Origin: Streptomyces sp. ISL-10
Lineage (GTDB): Bacteria; Actinomycetota; Actinomycetes; Streptomycetales; Streptomycetaceae
Assembly (NCBI RefSeq): GCF_018614575.1
Contig: NZ_JAGGOJ010000013.1
Span: 62,001 to 126,000 of the forward strand
Reading direction: 5' to 3'
Length of the DNA stretch: 64,000 nucleotides
Each line of letters opens with the position of its first letter. The first letter of the stretch is position 1. This document shows positions 50,687 through 59,865 of the stretch, one piece after another. The notes under the pieces are model-generated. The model did no database searches and was not told where the DNA came from. It worked only from the letters and a program-made list of their open reading frames with translations. A program made the translations under genes and the position numbers.

Positions 50687-50732
50687 GGCCCTGAGGCCCT
50701 GAGGCCCTGACGTCCTGACGCCCCGATGTCCT
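50677..50732 (+). repeat. 8-bp tandem repeat spanning a stop codon
   Basis: Four exact copies of GAGGCCCT (50677-50708) and three worn copies. The DUF2017 stop codon is in the first junction, and each further unit repeats the TGA. Confidence 0.9.
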
Positions 50733-51092
50733 GAGGGGTGCACCCTCCCTCCGTGCCGCTTCGTCCCGGGACAGGGCATACGCCCCGGTCAGTTGTTCGC
50801 TCAACGGACGCTCAAATCCGGATAACGATCACGTCACCACGCTGCGCCCCTTTGCTGTTTCGCGCGCACTTTGTCCGCTTCTTCCTGTGTCGCGCGTCAC
50901 TCTCGCCTCAGTAGATCATTGCTGCGGCCGTGATAAATCTTCACGACCGCTCGGGGACGCCACCCCTGTCCCCGAGGGCGCTTGAACCGGCAGACCGCCG
51001 GTAGCACTCCATCCACATCCGGGGGGATCAGGACCTGATCCGTTACCGCGCAGCGGTCGCGGCGGATCAGTATGGAGAAAGGGCGCATCACC
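50733..51092 (+). promoter_or_regulatory. Structured leader of amino-acid permease gene
   Basis: A 360-bp gap with an AT-richer part (50800-50945) that should hold the promoter. It then contains CTCGGGGAC-N9-GTCCCCGAG (50949-50975), a CCGGC/GCCGG hairpin (about 50985-51000) and GGATCAG-gac-CTGATCC (51025-51041), with GGATCAG repeated at 51064. This chain of hairpins looks like a regulated 5' leader. No known riboswitch family is recognised. Confidence 0.5.
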
Positions 51093-52541
51093 ATGACCTC
51101 GGTGCAGGTCGACAAGCACACCGGCGACGAGGCCGGGGGCAACACTTCGCAGGAAGGCTACGAGCGCGGGCTCGGCAGCCGGCAGGTCCAGATGATCGCC
51201 ATCGGCGGAGCCATCGGCGTCGGACTCTTCATGGGGGCCGGCGCGAACATCGCCAAGGCCGGTCCCAGCATCATCCTGATGTACGCCCTCGCGGGCGTCG
51301 TCATCTTCTTCATCATGCGCGCGCTCGGGGAGCTGCTCCTCTATCGTCCGGTCTCCGGTTCCTTCGCCGAGTACGCACGTGAGTTCCTCGGCCCGTTCTT
51401 CGGCTTCGTCACCGGCTGGACGTACTGGCTGATGTGGATCGTCACCGGCATGGCCGAGCTGACCGCCGCGGCCATCTACATCCACTTCTGGTTCCCCGAG
51501 ATCCCGCAATGGGTCAGCGCCCTGGTCTTCCTGGTGGTGCTCTTCGGCGTCAACCTGATCTCGGTGAAGATCTTCGGCGAGGTCGAGTTCTGGTTCTCGA
51601 TGATCAAGGTCACCGCGATCATCGGCATGATCGTGATCGGTCTCGGCGTCCTCACCCTCGGCTTCTCCGACGCCGGTGACACCGCCTCGGTCTCCAACCT
51701 CTGGTCCTACGACGGGATCTTCCCCAACGGCATCGGCTCGAGCCTGATGACCCTCCAGGGCGTCATGTTCGCCTACCTCGCCGTGGAGCTCGTCGGTGTC
51801 ACGGCCGGCGAGTCCGAGAACCCCGAGAAGACCCTGCCCAAGGCGATCAACACGCTGCCCTGGCGCATCATCATCTTCTACGTCGGCGCCCTGGTCGTGA
51901 TCCTCTCTGTCGTCAAGTGGACGGAGTTCTCCGCGGGCGAGAGCCCCTTCGTGCACGCCTTCGCGAAGATCGGCATCCCGCTCGCCGCGGGCATCGTCAA
52001 CTTCGTGGTGCTCACCGCGGCCCTGTCCTCCTGCAACTCCGGCATGTACTCCACCGGCCGGATGCTGCGCGACCTCGCCTCCAACGGCGAGGCCCCCCAG
52101 GCCCTCGGCAAGCTCAACGCCCGCCGCACCCCGGCCCTCGGCATCGCCGTCTCCGTGACCCTGATGGGCATCGGCGTGGTCCTCAACTACATCGTCCCGG
52201 AGAAGGCCTTCGGCTACGTCGTGTCCGTGGCCACCGCGGCCGGCATCTGGACCTGGATGATGATCCTCGTCAGCCACATCCGCTACCGCTCCGCGGTGGA
52301 CGCGGGACGGCTGCGTGCCTCGTCCTTCCCGGCGCCGGGCGGCGCGCTCTTCAGCTGGGTCGCCCTGCTCTTCCTCGTCGGTGTGACCGGCATGGTCGCG
52401 CTCGACGAGGCGGGCCGGATCTCGCTGTACGTGGCGGCCGTCTGGGCCGTCGGCCTGGCCGTCGGCTGGCAGGTGCTGAAGCGGAGCAACCCGCGGATCG
52501 CCGAGCACACGCAGCGGGAGTACGCGACGAAGTCCGACTGA
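51093..52541 (+). CDS. Amino-acid permease (APC family)
   Basis: 482 residues with 12 transmembrane segments. The family signature is clear: LGSRQVQMIAIGGAIGVGLF at the first helix, PVSGSFAEYAREFLGPFFGF, and VELVGVTAGESENPEKTLPK after helix 6. It belongs to the amino-acid transporter group with GABA, proline, alanine or asparagine members; the substrate cannot be set. ATG 51093 is preferred to an ATG 21 bp upstream. A long structured leader precedes it. Confidence 0.9.
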   Translation: MTSVQVDKHTGDEAGGNTSQEGYERGLGSRQVQMIAIGGAIGVGLFMGAGANIAKAGPSIILMYALAGVVIFFIMRALGELLLYRPVSGSFAEYAREFLGPFFGFVTGWTYWLMWIVTGMAELTAAAIYIHFWFPEIPQWVSALVFLVVLFGVNLISVKIFGEVEFWFSMIKVTAIIGMIVIGLGVLTLGFSDAGDTASVSNLWSYDGIFPNGIGSSLMTLQGVMFAYLAVELVGVTAGESENPEKTLPKAINTLPWRIIIFYVGALVVILSVVKWTEFSAGESPFVHAFAKIGIPLAAGIVNFVVLTAALSSCNSGMYSTGRMLRDLASNGEAPQALGKLNARRTPALGIAVSVTLMGIGVVLNYIVPEKAFGYVVSVATAAGIWTWMMILVSHIRYRSAVDAGRLRASSFPAPGGALFSWVALLFLVGVTGMVALDEAGRISLYVAAVWAVGLAVGWQVLKRSNPRIAEHTQREYATKSD

Positions 52542-52576
52542 CGCGGCGGTGGTGTCCACCACCCGTCTCACTTGAT

Positions 52577-52603
52577 GGCCTCCGGATCTCGGATCCGGAG
52601 GCC
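52577..52603 (+). terminator. Permease-gene terminator
   Basis: GGCCTCCGGATC-TCG-GATCCGGAGGCC, a perfect 12-bp stem 36 nt past the stop and 20 nt before the next start. Confidence 0.75.
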
Positions 52604-52623
52604 GTCTGCCTATCCTGTGGCCC

Positions 52624-53046
52624 ATGCTGACCATCACCCGGGACCTCTTCGACCAGATCGTCGCCCACGCCCGTGAGGACCACCCCGACGAGGCCTGCGG
52701 CGTCGTCGCCGGACCGGAGGGCTCCGGCCGTCCCGAGCGCTTCATCCCGATGCTGAACGCCGCCCGGTCACCCACGTTCTACGAGTTCGACTCGGCCGAC
52801 CTCCTCAAGCTCTACCGCGAGCTGGACGACAACGACGAGGAGCCGGTGATCATCTACCACTCGCACACCGCGACAGAGGCGTATCCCTCGCGCACCGACA
52901 TCAGCTACGCGAACGAGCCGGGCGCGCACTACGTCCTCGTCTCCACCGCCGACACCGACGACGCGGGCCCCTTCCAGTTCCGCTCGTTCCGCATCGTCGA
53001 GGGCGAGATCACCGAGGAAGAGGTCAAGGTCGTCGAGGCGTACTGA
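52624..53046 (+). CDS. mec: JAMM metalloprotease, [CysO]-cysteine peptidase Mec-like
   Basis: 140 residues. JAMM zinc motif His79-x-His81-x10-Asp92 (IIYHSHTATEAYPSRTD) with the upstream Glu in DEACGVVAG. In M. tuberculosis, Mec frees cysteine from the CysO-Cys conjugate. The genes for CysO and CysM follow here in the same direction, separated by a leader peptide. The last step of the CysO cysteine route is therefore the likely role; it may also trim the CysO C-terminus. Confidence 0.9.
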   Translation: MLTITRDLFDQIVAHAREDHPDEACGVVAGPEGSGRPERFIPMLNAARSPTFYEFDSADLLKLYRELDDNDEEPVIIYHSHTATEAYPSRTDISYANEPGAHYVLVSTADTDDAGPFQFRSFRIVEGEITEEEVKVVEAY

Positions 53047-53179
53047 CGCCGGGCCGCCCTGGGCGCGGCGGGCCCTCCCGCGGCGCCGCCGTCGGCCCGT
53101 GCCCGCATTCCGAGCGGAATTCGTCCATCATGCGAGATCACACTCAGGGATCCGGACCGGGAATCGATACGATGACCGC

Positions 53180-53296
53180 ATGGTTCTCCACGACGTGAGC
53201 GACAAGACGCCGAGCACCCTGCTGCTCGTTGCGCGGCTGCACGTCGACCTGTGCCGCCTCGCCAGCGCGATGTGTACGGCCCGCGCCGCGTTCTGA
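53180..53296 (+). CDS. Regulatory leader peptide for cysO-cysM
   Basis: 38 residues from ATG 53180. The C-terminal part VARLHVDLCRLASAMCTARA (Cys25, Cys32) matches the HVDL-C-R-xxS-x-C pattern of small leader peptides placed before sulfur-metabolism genes in Streptomyces. It ends 88 nt before cysO, with the hairpin CCCCC-N6-GGGGG (53323-53338) between. Stalling at cysteine or arginine codons could couple cysteine supply to expression of cysO and cysM. The mechanism is inference. Confidence 0.72.
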   Translation: MVLHDVSDKTPSTLLLVARLHVDLCRLASAMCTARAAF

Positions 53297-53384
53297 CGCA
53301 CGAGCGCACCACGCCAGCAGCACCCCCTCGCGCGGGGGCCACAGCCGCGCGCCCCTACGCCACCTTCCGACAGGAGCCCACGTC

Positions 53385-53663
53385 ATGGCCATCGAGGTCC
53401 GCATCCCGACCATCCTCCGCACCTACACCGGCGGAGCCAAGGCCGTCGAAGGCAACGGAGACACCCTCGCCGAGCTGTTCGCCGACCTCGAGACCCGGCA
53501 CAACGGCATCAAGGAGCGCATCGTCGAAGGCGACCAGCTGCGCCGCTTCGTCAACGTCTACCTGAACGACGAGGACGTCCGCTTTCTGGACGGCATCTCC
53601 ACCAAGCTGTCCGACGGCGACAACGTGACGATCCTGCCGGCCGTGGCCGGCGGCATGGTCTGA
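53385..53663 (+). CDS. cysO: Ubiquitin-like sulfur-carrier protein CysO
   Basis: 92 residues of the MoaD/ThiS fold. The C-terminus reads AVAGGMV, so the diglycine (Gly89-Gly90) that must be exposed for thiocarboxylation is covered by Met-Val and needs trimming, probably by the JAMM protease Mec. AGGAG lies 8 nt before ATG 53385. It donates sulfide to CysM as a thiocarboxylate, a route that resists oxidants. The cysM start is 5 bp after the stop. Confidence 0.92.
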   Translation: MAIEVRIPTILRTYTGGAKAVEGNGDTLAELFADLETRHNGIKERIVEGDQLRRFVNVYLNDEDVRFLDGISTKLSDGDNVTILPAVAGGMV

Positions 53664-53668
53664 TCCCC

Positions 53669-54619
53669 ATGCGCTACGACTCCCCGCTCGCGGCCGTCGG
53701 CAACACGCCGCTGGTCCGGCTCCCGCGGCTGTCCCCCTCCGAGGACGTCCGCATCTGGGCCAAGCTGGAGGACCGCAACCCGACCGGCTCGATCAAGGAC
53801 CGCCCCGCGCTCCACATGGTCGAGCAGGCGGAGAAGGACGGCCGGCTCACCCCCGGCTGCACCATCCTGGAGCCCACCAGCGGCAACACCGGCATCTCGC
53901 TGGCGATGGCGGCCAAGCTCAAGGGCTACCGCATCGTCTGCGTCATGCCGGAGAACACCTCCCAGGAGCGCCGCGACCTGCTCGCCATGTGGGGCGCCGA
54001 GATCATCTCGTCCCCGGCGGCGGGCGGCTCCAACACGGCGGTGCGCGTGGCGAAGGAGCTTGCCGCGCAGAACCCGTCGTGGGTGATGCTCTATCAGTAC
54101 GGCAACCCGGACAACGCGGGCGCGCACTACGCCACCACCGGGCCCGAGATCCTCGCCGACCTGCCGTCCGTCACCCACTTCGTGGCGGGCCTCGGCACCA
54201 CCGGCACGCTGATGGGCGTCGGCCGCTACCTGCGCGAGCAGAAGCCGGACATCAAGATCGTCGCCGCCGAGCCGCGCTACGACGACCTCGTATACGGCCT
54301 GCGCAACCTCGACGAGGGCTTCGTCCCCGAGCTCTACGACGCATCGGTCCTGACGACCCGCTTCTCGGTGGGCTCCGCGGACGCGGTCACCCGCACCCGT
54401 GAACTCCTCCAGCAGGAGGGCATCTTCGCGGGCGTCTCCACGGGCGCGGCACTGCACGCCGCGATCGGTGTCGGGAAGAAGGCGGTGAAGGCCGGGGAGC
54501 AGGCCGACATCGTGTTCGTGGTGGCCGACGGCGGGTGGAAGTACCTCTCGACGGGCGTCTATACGGCGCAGACGACGGAAGAGGCGATCGAGACGCTGCA
54601 GGGCCAGCTCTGGGCCTGA
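53669..54619 (+). CDS. cysM: CysO-dependent cysteine synthase CysM
   Basis: 316 residues of the fold-type II pyridoxal-phosphate enzymes. The PLP lysine is Lys43 (NPTGSIKDRPAL), and the substrate loop is LEPTSGNTGISLAM. The adjacency to cysO and the mec gene indicates the M. tuberculosis-like enzyme that uses O-phosphoserine and thiocarboxylated CysO rather than free sulfide. A 38-bp repeat array starts 56 bp past the stop. Confidence 0.94.
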   Translation: MRYDSPLAAVGNTPLVRLPRLSPSEDVRIWAKLEDRNPTGSIKDRPALHMVEQAEKDGRLTPGCTILEPTSGNTGISLAMAAKLKGYRIVCVMPENTSQERRDLLAMWGAEIISSPAAGGSNTAVRVAKELAAQNPSWVMLYQYGNPDNAGAHYATTGPEILADLPSVTHFVAGLGTTGTLMGVGRYLREQKPDIKIVAAEPRYDDLVYGLRNLDEGFVPELYDASVLTTRFSVGSADAVTRTRELLQQEGIFAGVSTGAALHAAIGVGKKAVKAGEQADIVFVVADGGWKYLSTGVYTAQTTEEAIETLQGQLWA

Positions 54620-54674
54620 CCCGGGCCGTGTACCCGGAGAGGCGCCTTGTGCATGCCGGGCCCGGCGGCTTGTA

Positions 54675-54780
54675 CAGCCCGGGCCGTGGTTCACCCGGGC
54701 AGGTGCCTTGTGCAGCCCGGGCCGTGGTTCACCCGGGCAGGTGCCTTGTGCAGCCCGGGCCGTGGTTCACCCGGGCAGGG
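54675..54780 (+). repeat. 38-bp tandem hairpin array after cysM
   Basis: Two full copies (54675-54712, 54713-54750) and a nearly full third, starting CAGCCCGGGCCGTGGTTCAC, with a worn copy before them (54620-54674). Each holds GCCCGGG-N10-CCCGGGC, so the RNA could form a row of identical hairpins between convergent genes; a terminator array or slippage product. Confidence 0.9.
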
Positions 54781-54860
54781 GCCGTTGACGGTTGGTGACG
54801 GTGGTGGGTTTCCTCGGGGTTGGCCGCATGGGGTGGGGTGGCCCCGTAAGCCGACTCCGG

Positions 54861-55328
54861 TCAGGCAGCGAGGTGCCGGACCTGGTCCCAGACCGTCGGG
54901 TCCACCGTGCCCACCCTCCGGCGGAACTCGCCCACCCGTACGTCCCGCAGCTCGTCCGTCTCCAGGAAGCTCGGGCGCCCCTGTGCGTCGCCCACGGCGC
55001 CCGGCGGCAGCGCGATCACCCCGGGGCGCTCGTCGTGGTACCGGCTGGTGATTTTCGCGACGAGGGCCGTCCGGCCCCGTACGGCCAGCACCAGGCACGG
55101 GCGGTCCTTCGAGCCCGGCCCGTCCTCGTAGGGCACATCGGCCCACCAGATCTCGCCCGGCGACGGCAGCCGCTGCGGCCCGCCTCCGCGCCCGCGCTCC
55201 CCCGGCCGCGCCGGTGGCCGCCTGCGCCCGCCGGGCCGCCGCAGGCCCCGGCCGAGGCCGTCGGAGACCGCGGCGACGAGGGCGAGTGCGACGACGGCTA
55301 TCACAGCGAGCCACCAGGACGTGTCCAT
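54861..55328 (-). CDS. Membrane-anchored PemK/MazF-like protein
   Basis: 155 residues. An N-terminal transmembrane helix (about 5-25; WWLAVIAVVALALVAAVSDG) and a basic linker lead to a PemK/MazF-like beta-barrel (about 55-150; GEIWWADVPYEDGPGSKDRP then CLVLAVRG, with GVIALPPG). MazF ribonucleases are soluble and paired with an antitoxin gene. Here there is an anchor and no antitoxin on either side, so a stand-alone role is likely and toxin activity is unproven. ATG 55328 gives the anchor; the longer frame upstream is not coding. Confidence 0.82.
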   Translation of the reverse strand: MDTSWWLAVIAVVALALVAAVSDGLGRGLRRPGGRRRPPARPGERGRGGGPQRLPSPGEIWWADVPYEDGPGSKDRPCLVLAVRGRTALVAKITSRYHDERPGVIALPPGAVGDAQGRPSFLETDELRDVRVGEFRRRVGTVDPTVWDQVRHLAA

Positions 55329-55525
55329 AGCGCAGACGTTACCTCCGCCTCCTCTGCCGCCGCGCAGCCGGACGACGTCCCCCAGCGGCCCGCTCCCCGC
55401 CGCGGCAGGGTGAGTTCTCCCACAACACACCGCTGCTGTGGAGCGACCTGCCCTTTCGCGCCTTACGCTCGACGGACCGCACGACCTTCCCCCAGCCCTC
55501 CTTCGTCCTCGGAGGTTCCCGCTCA

Positions 55526-56278
55526 ATGAAGCTCACCGTCGTCGGTTGCTCGGGGTCGTTCCCTTCCGCGGATTCGGCCTGTTCGAGCTACCTCGTAGAG
55601 GCCGACGGCTTCCGGCTGCTCCTCGACATGGGCAACGGAGCCCTGGGCGAGTTGCAGCGACACTGCGGTCTCTACGACCTCGACGCCATCTTCCTCAGCC
55701 ACCTGCACGCGGACCACTGCATCGACATGTGCGGATACTTCGTGGCCCGTTACTACCGCCACGACGGCGGCCGCTGCGCGCCCATCCCGGTCTACGGCCC
55801 CGAGGGCACCGAGCAGCGGCTGACGACGGCCTACGCGGACACGCCCTCGCCGACGTCGATGAGCGAGGTGTTCGACTTCCACACGCTGAAGCCCGGCGCC
55901 TTCGAGATCGGCCCGTTCTCCGTGCGCACGGAACGGGTGGCCCATCCGGTCGAGACGTACGGCATCCGGGTGGAGCACGGCGGGAAATCGCTCACATACT
56001 CGGGAGACACGGGCGTGTGCGACGCGCTGGACGAACTCGCCGCCGGCACGGACCTCTTTCTGTGCGAGGCGTCGTTCGTGCACGGCAAGGAGGACATTCC
56101 GGACCTCCACCTCAACGGCCGTGAGGCGGGCGCGTGCGCGCGGCGGGCCGACGTGGGGCGGCTGGTGCTGACCCACATCCCGCCGTGGACGGACGGCGCG
56201 CAGAACCTCGCGGACGCGCGCGCGGTGTACGAGGGGCCGTCGGAGATCGCGGTACCGGGCGCGGTCTACGAGCTCTGA
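55526..56278 (+). CDS. MBL-fold metallo-hydrolase
   Basis: 250 residues. It begins MKLTVVGCSGSFPSADSACS and carries the metallo-beta-lactamase motif SHLHADHCID, with later ligands in YSGDTG (Asp) and LTHIPPW (His). This pattern resembles RNase Z-like and cyclic phosphodiesterase-like members. GGAGG lies 9 nt before the ATG. It shares a bidirectional terminator with the convergent nagE2. Confidence 0.9.
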   Translation: MKLTVVGCSGSFPSADSACSSYLVEADGFRLLLDMGNGALGELQRHCGLYDLDAIFLSHLHADHCIDMCGYFVARYYRHDGGRCAPIPVYGPEGTEQRLTTAYADTPSPTSMSEVFDFHTLKPGAFEIGPFSVRTERVAHPVETYGIRVEHGGKSLTYSGDTGVCDALDELAAGTDLFLCEASFVHGKEDIPDLHLNGREAGACARRADVGRLVLTHIPPWTDGAQNLADARAVYEGPSEIAVPGAVYEL

Positions 56279-56292
56279 GCCGGTGCACGACA

Positions 56293-56322
56293 AAGCCCCC
56301 GCCCTGACAAGGGCGGGGGCTT
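56293..56322. terminator. Bidirectional terminator between convergent genes
   Basis: AAGCCCCCGCCCT-GACA-AGGGCGGGGGCTT, a perfect 13-bp stem with A-rich and T-rich flanks, 15 nt from both the hydrolase and the nagE2 stops. Confidence 0.88.
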
Positions 56323-56336
56323 CGGTGTGGCGGGGC

Positions 56337-57605
<1,269 letters not shown>

Positions 57606-57679
57606 CAACTTCCTCCAGGGGACAAGGCGCCGCAAGGGAAAGAACACGGGGGAGGGCGGCGTCTCAAGGGGATGCGGCA

Positions 57680-57726
57680 GGTGGTCTGGACCGCATGGTC
57701 TACACCACTCAGTGGTGTAGACCTGT
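57680..57726. promoter_or_regulatory. Tandem dre (DasR) sites before nagE2
   Basis: Two strong sites, 57694-57709 (13/16 to consensus) and 57711-57726 (14/16), form the large palindrome GGTCTACACCACT-C-AGTGGTGTAGACC. A weaker copy is at 57680-57695. DasR repression of nagE2 through such sites is established in S. coelicolor. Confidence 0.88.
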
Positions 57727-57850
57727 TGTAGCACGGTGAGGGTTGGATAAGGAACCTGCGAAATTCTCGGGCCCGGTAACGATCCGATGAATGCAGACCA
57801 ACGCCCCGGGGTGCGGCAGAGCCCCGGGGTCGTCCGGGGGTCCGCAGCTA

Positions 57851-59164
57851 CTACTCGGTGCGGTCCGCGCTACTTGGTGACGTCGCGGCGCATCTCTTCC
57901 CCGACCTCGTCCGGCTCCCGGCCGGCGTGGGGATGTTGAACTTCGTGATCGCGAAACGGAAGATCACGTAGTACAGAGCCGCGAAGGCCAGTCCGATCGG
58001 GATGATCAGCCATGGCTTCGTCGCCAGGCTCCAGTTGATGACGTAGTCGATCAGTCCGGCGGAGAAGCTGAAGCCGTCCTTGGCGCCGAGCGCCCACGTC
58101 ACGGCCATCGACACTCCCGTGAGCACGGCGTGGATCGCGTACAGCAGGGGTGCGACGAAGAGGAACGAGTACTCGATCGGTTCCGTGATGCCGGTGACGA
58201 ACGACGTCAGTGCCACCGACAGCATCAGGCCGCCCACCTCCTTGCGGCGGTCCGGTTTCGCGCAGTGGGTGATCGCGAGGGCCGCGGCCGGCAGGGCGAA
58301 CATCATGATCGGGAAGAAGCCGGTGGTGAACTGGCCCGCGTTCGGGTCGCCCGCGAGGAACATGGTGATGTCACCGTGCACCACCGTGCCGTCGGGTTTG
58401 GTGTAGCTGCCGAACTGGAACCAGATGGGCACGTTGAGGAACTGGTGCAGTCCGATGACCAGTAGCGCCCGGTTCGCCACACCGAAGATGCCCGCGCCCC
58501 AGGCGCCCAGGCCCACCAGCCAGTCGCTGAAACTCTCCAGCGCGTCACCGATCGGCGGCCACACCCACAGACACAGCGCGGCGACGCCGATCGCGATGAA
58601 CGACATGATGATCGGCACCAGTCGGCGGCCGTTGAAGAAGCCCAGCCAGTCCACGAGCTTGGTGCGGTGGAACCGCTGCCAGAAGTAGGCGGTCAGCAGG
58701 CCCATCACGATGCCGCCGAAGACGCCGGGATTCTGGTACGTGAAGGCCGTGACGGTCCCGTCGGGCGCCTGGCAGCCGGTCGTGACCGCCGTGCCGCCCT
58801 CGATGCAGTCCTTCGGGAACTGAAGCAGCACGTTGTAGTAGACGAGGAATCCGGCCACCGCCGCGAGAGCCGTCGAGCCGTCCGACTTCTTGGCCATGCC
58901 GATGGCGACGCCGACGCAGAACAGCAGCGGCAGGCCGATGTTGGCGTCGAGCAGTGCGCCGCCCGCGCCCGCGATGACCTTGGCGACGCCCTCCCAGCCG
59001 AGCCCCTCCGCCCCGAAGACGTCCGGCTGGCCGAGCCGGTTGAGGATGCCGGCAGCGGGCAGGACGGCGATGGGGAGCTGGAGGCTGCGTCCCATCTTCT
59101 GGAGCCCCTGGAACGCGCCGGTCCACCACTTCGGTCGCGGCGCGGGCGCACTCTCGGTGCTCAT
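57851..59164 (-). CDS. nagE1: PTS EIIC NagE1, C-terminal frameshift
   Basis: 437 residues as read. EIIC of the GlcNAc family, close paralogue of NagE2 in the next position (GITEPIEYSFLFVAPLLYAI, HQFLNVPIWF). A linker with two Cys (about 130-150) is an insertion relative to NagE2. The last part is out of the family frame: after NIPTP the sequence runs AGSRTRSGKRC, whereas the +1 frame gives GREPDEVGEEMRRDVTK with a stop at 57870. One G is missing from a GGG near 57922. ATG 59164 follows GGAGG at 7 nt. Only the cytoplasmic tail is affected, so function may persist. Confidence 0.88.
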   Translation of the reverse strand: MSTESAPAPRPKWWTGAFQGLQKMGRSLQLPIAVLPAAGILNRLGQPDVFGAEGLGWEGVAKVIAGAGGALLDANIGLPLLFCVGVAIGMAKKSDGSTALAAVAGFLVYYNVLLQFPKDCIEGGTAVTTGCQAPDGTVTAFTYQNPGVFGGIVMGLLTAYFWQRFHRTKLVDWLGFFNGRRLVPIIMSFIAIGVAALCLWVWPPIGDALESFSDWLVGLGAWGAGIFGVANRALLVIGLHQFLNVPIWFQFGSYTKPDGTVVHGDITMFLAGDPNAGQFTTGFFPIMMFALPAAALAITHCAKPDRRKEVGGLMLSVALTSFVTGITEPIEYSFLFVAPLLYAIHAVLTGVSMAVTWALGAKDGFSFSAGLIDYVINWSLATKPWLIIPIGLAFAALYYVIFRFAITKFNIPTPAGSRTRSGKRCAATSPSSADRTE

Positions 59165-59207
59165 CGGCATGCCTCCGAAAACAGGCCCTGTTTGGCAGCT
59201 GCCGCAG

Positions 59208-59223
59208 ACTGGTGTAGACCAGT
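59208..59223. promoter_or_regulatory. dre (DasR) site between nagE1 and nagF
   Basis: ACTGGTGTAGACCAGT differs from the dre consensus at one of 16 positions. It sits in the divergent gap and can serve both genes. Confidence 0.9.
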
Positions 59224-59404
59224 TGCGATACGGTTCCGGCGCCCCGTCGCACGGCAGGGCACCGGTGATCATCATCATTCGGTACGAGACGGTTACTCGC
59301 CCGTGAAGATGGGCCAACCGTGCGTTACCGTGACAAACCGGACCAACTCGGATCAATGGTGGGCCGAGGCAGCGCCCAGCGCGCTTGAACGCAGGGAGAA
59401 TCAC

Positions 59405-59638
59405 ATGGCCAGCAAGGCTGAGAAGATCGTCGCCGGGCTCGGCGGGATCGACAACATCGAAGAGATCGAGGGCTGCATCACCCGCCTCCGCACCGAGGTC
59501 GCCGACCCCAGCCTGGTCGATGAGGCCGCGCTCAAGGCCGCCGGTGCGCACGGCGTCGTGAAGATGGGCACCGCGATCCAGGTCGTCATCGGCACCGACG
59601 CAGACCCCATCGCTGCCGACATCGAAGACATGATGTGA
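59405..59638 (+). CDS. nagF: PTS EIIB component NagF
   Basis: 77 residues, a single EIIB domain. The phosphorylated cysteine is Cys24 in IEEIEGCITRLRTEV, and the C-terminal helix DADPIAADIEDM is intact. It passes phosphate from EIIA (Crr) to GlcNAc at NagE1/NagE2. GGGAG lies 8 nt before ATG 59405. The 181-bp region to the divergent nagE1 holds the dre site. Confidence 0.95.
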   Translation: MASKAEKIVAGLGGIDNIEEIEGCITRLRTEVADPSLVDEAALKAAGAHGVVKMGTAIQVVIGTDADPIAADIEDMM

Positions 59639-59671
59639 GCGACGCGCGCGAGGCCGCCGGGGCGCGGGTGC
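59634..59671 (+). repeat. 38-bp repeat over nagF stop, copy 1
   Basis: Starts TGTGAGCGACGCGCGCGAGG and includes the nagF stop codon. It matches 59723-59760 with one mismatch. Confidence 0.88.
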
Positions 59672-59722
59672 GGGTGGTGGCCGTGGTTTCGCCGAGTGGG
59701 CGGAGAAGCGGACCGGAAATGC

Positions 59723-59760
59723 TGTGAGCGACGCGCGCGAGGCCGCCGGGCCGCGGGTGC
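59723..59760 (+). repeat. 38-bp repeat over nagF stop, copy 2
   Basis: Second copy, 89 bp downstream; a short third trace (GATGTGAGC) is at about 59768-59776. Confidence 0.85.
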
Positions 59761-59865
59761 CGACGACGATGTGAGCTGCTCCCGGCCCCCGCCGCCGACC
59801 CCCGAGGGGCCTGATCCGTACCACCGGAACGGGCCCCTCACCCATCTGCCGATAGGCTCGTTCCC

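Noticed and set aside
54675..54780. Possible CRISPR array
   Set aside because: The units abut as pure tandem repeats with no unique spacers, and no cas gene is present.
54861..55328. Toxin-antitoxin module
   Set aside because: Only a MazF-like gene is present; neighbours are cysM and a metallo-hydrolase, with no antitoxin-like frame.
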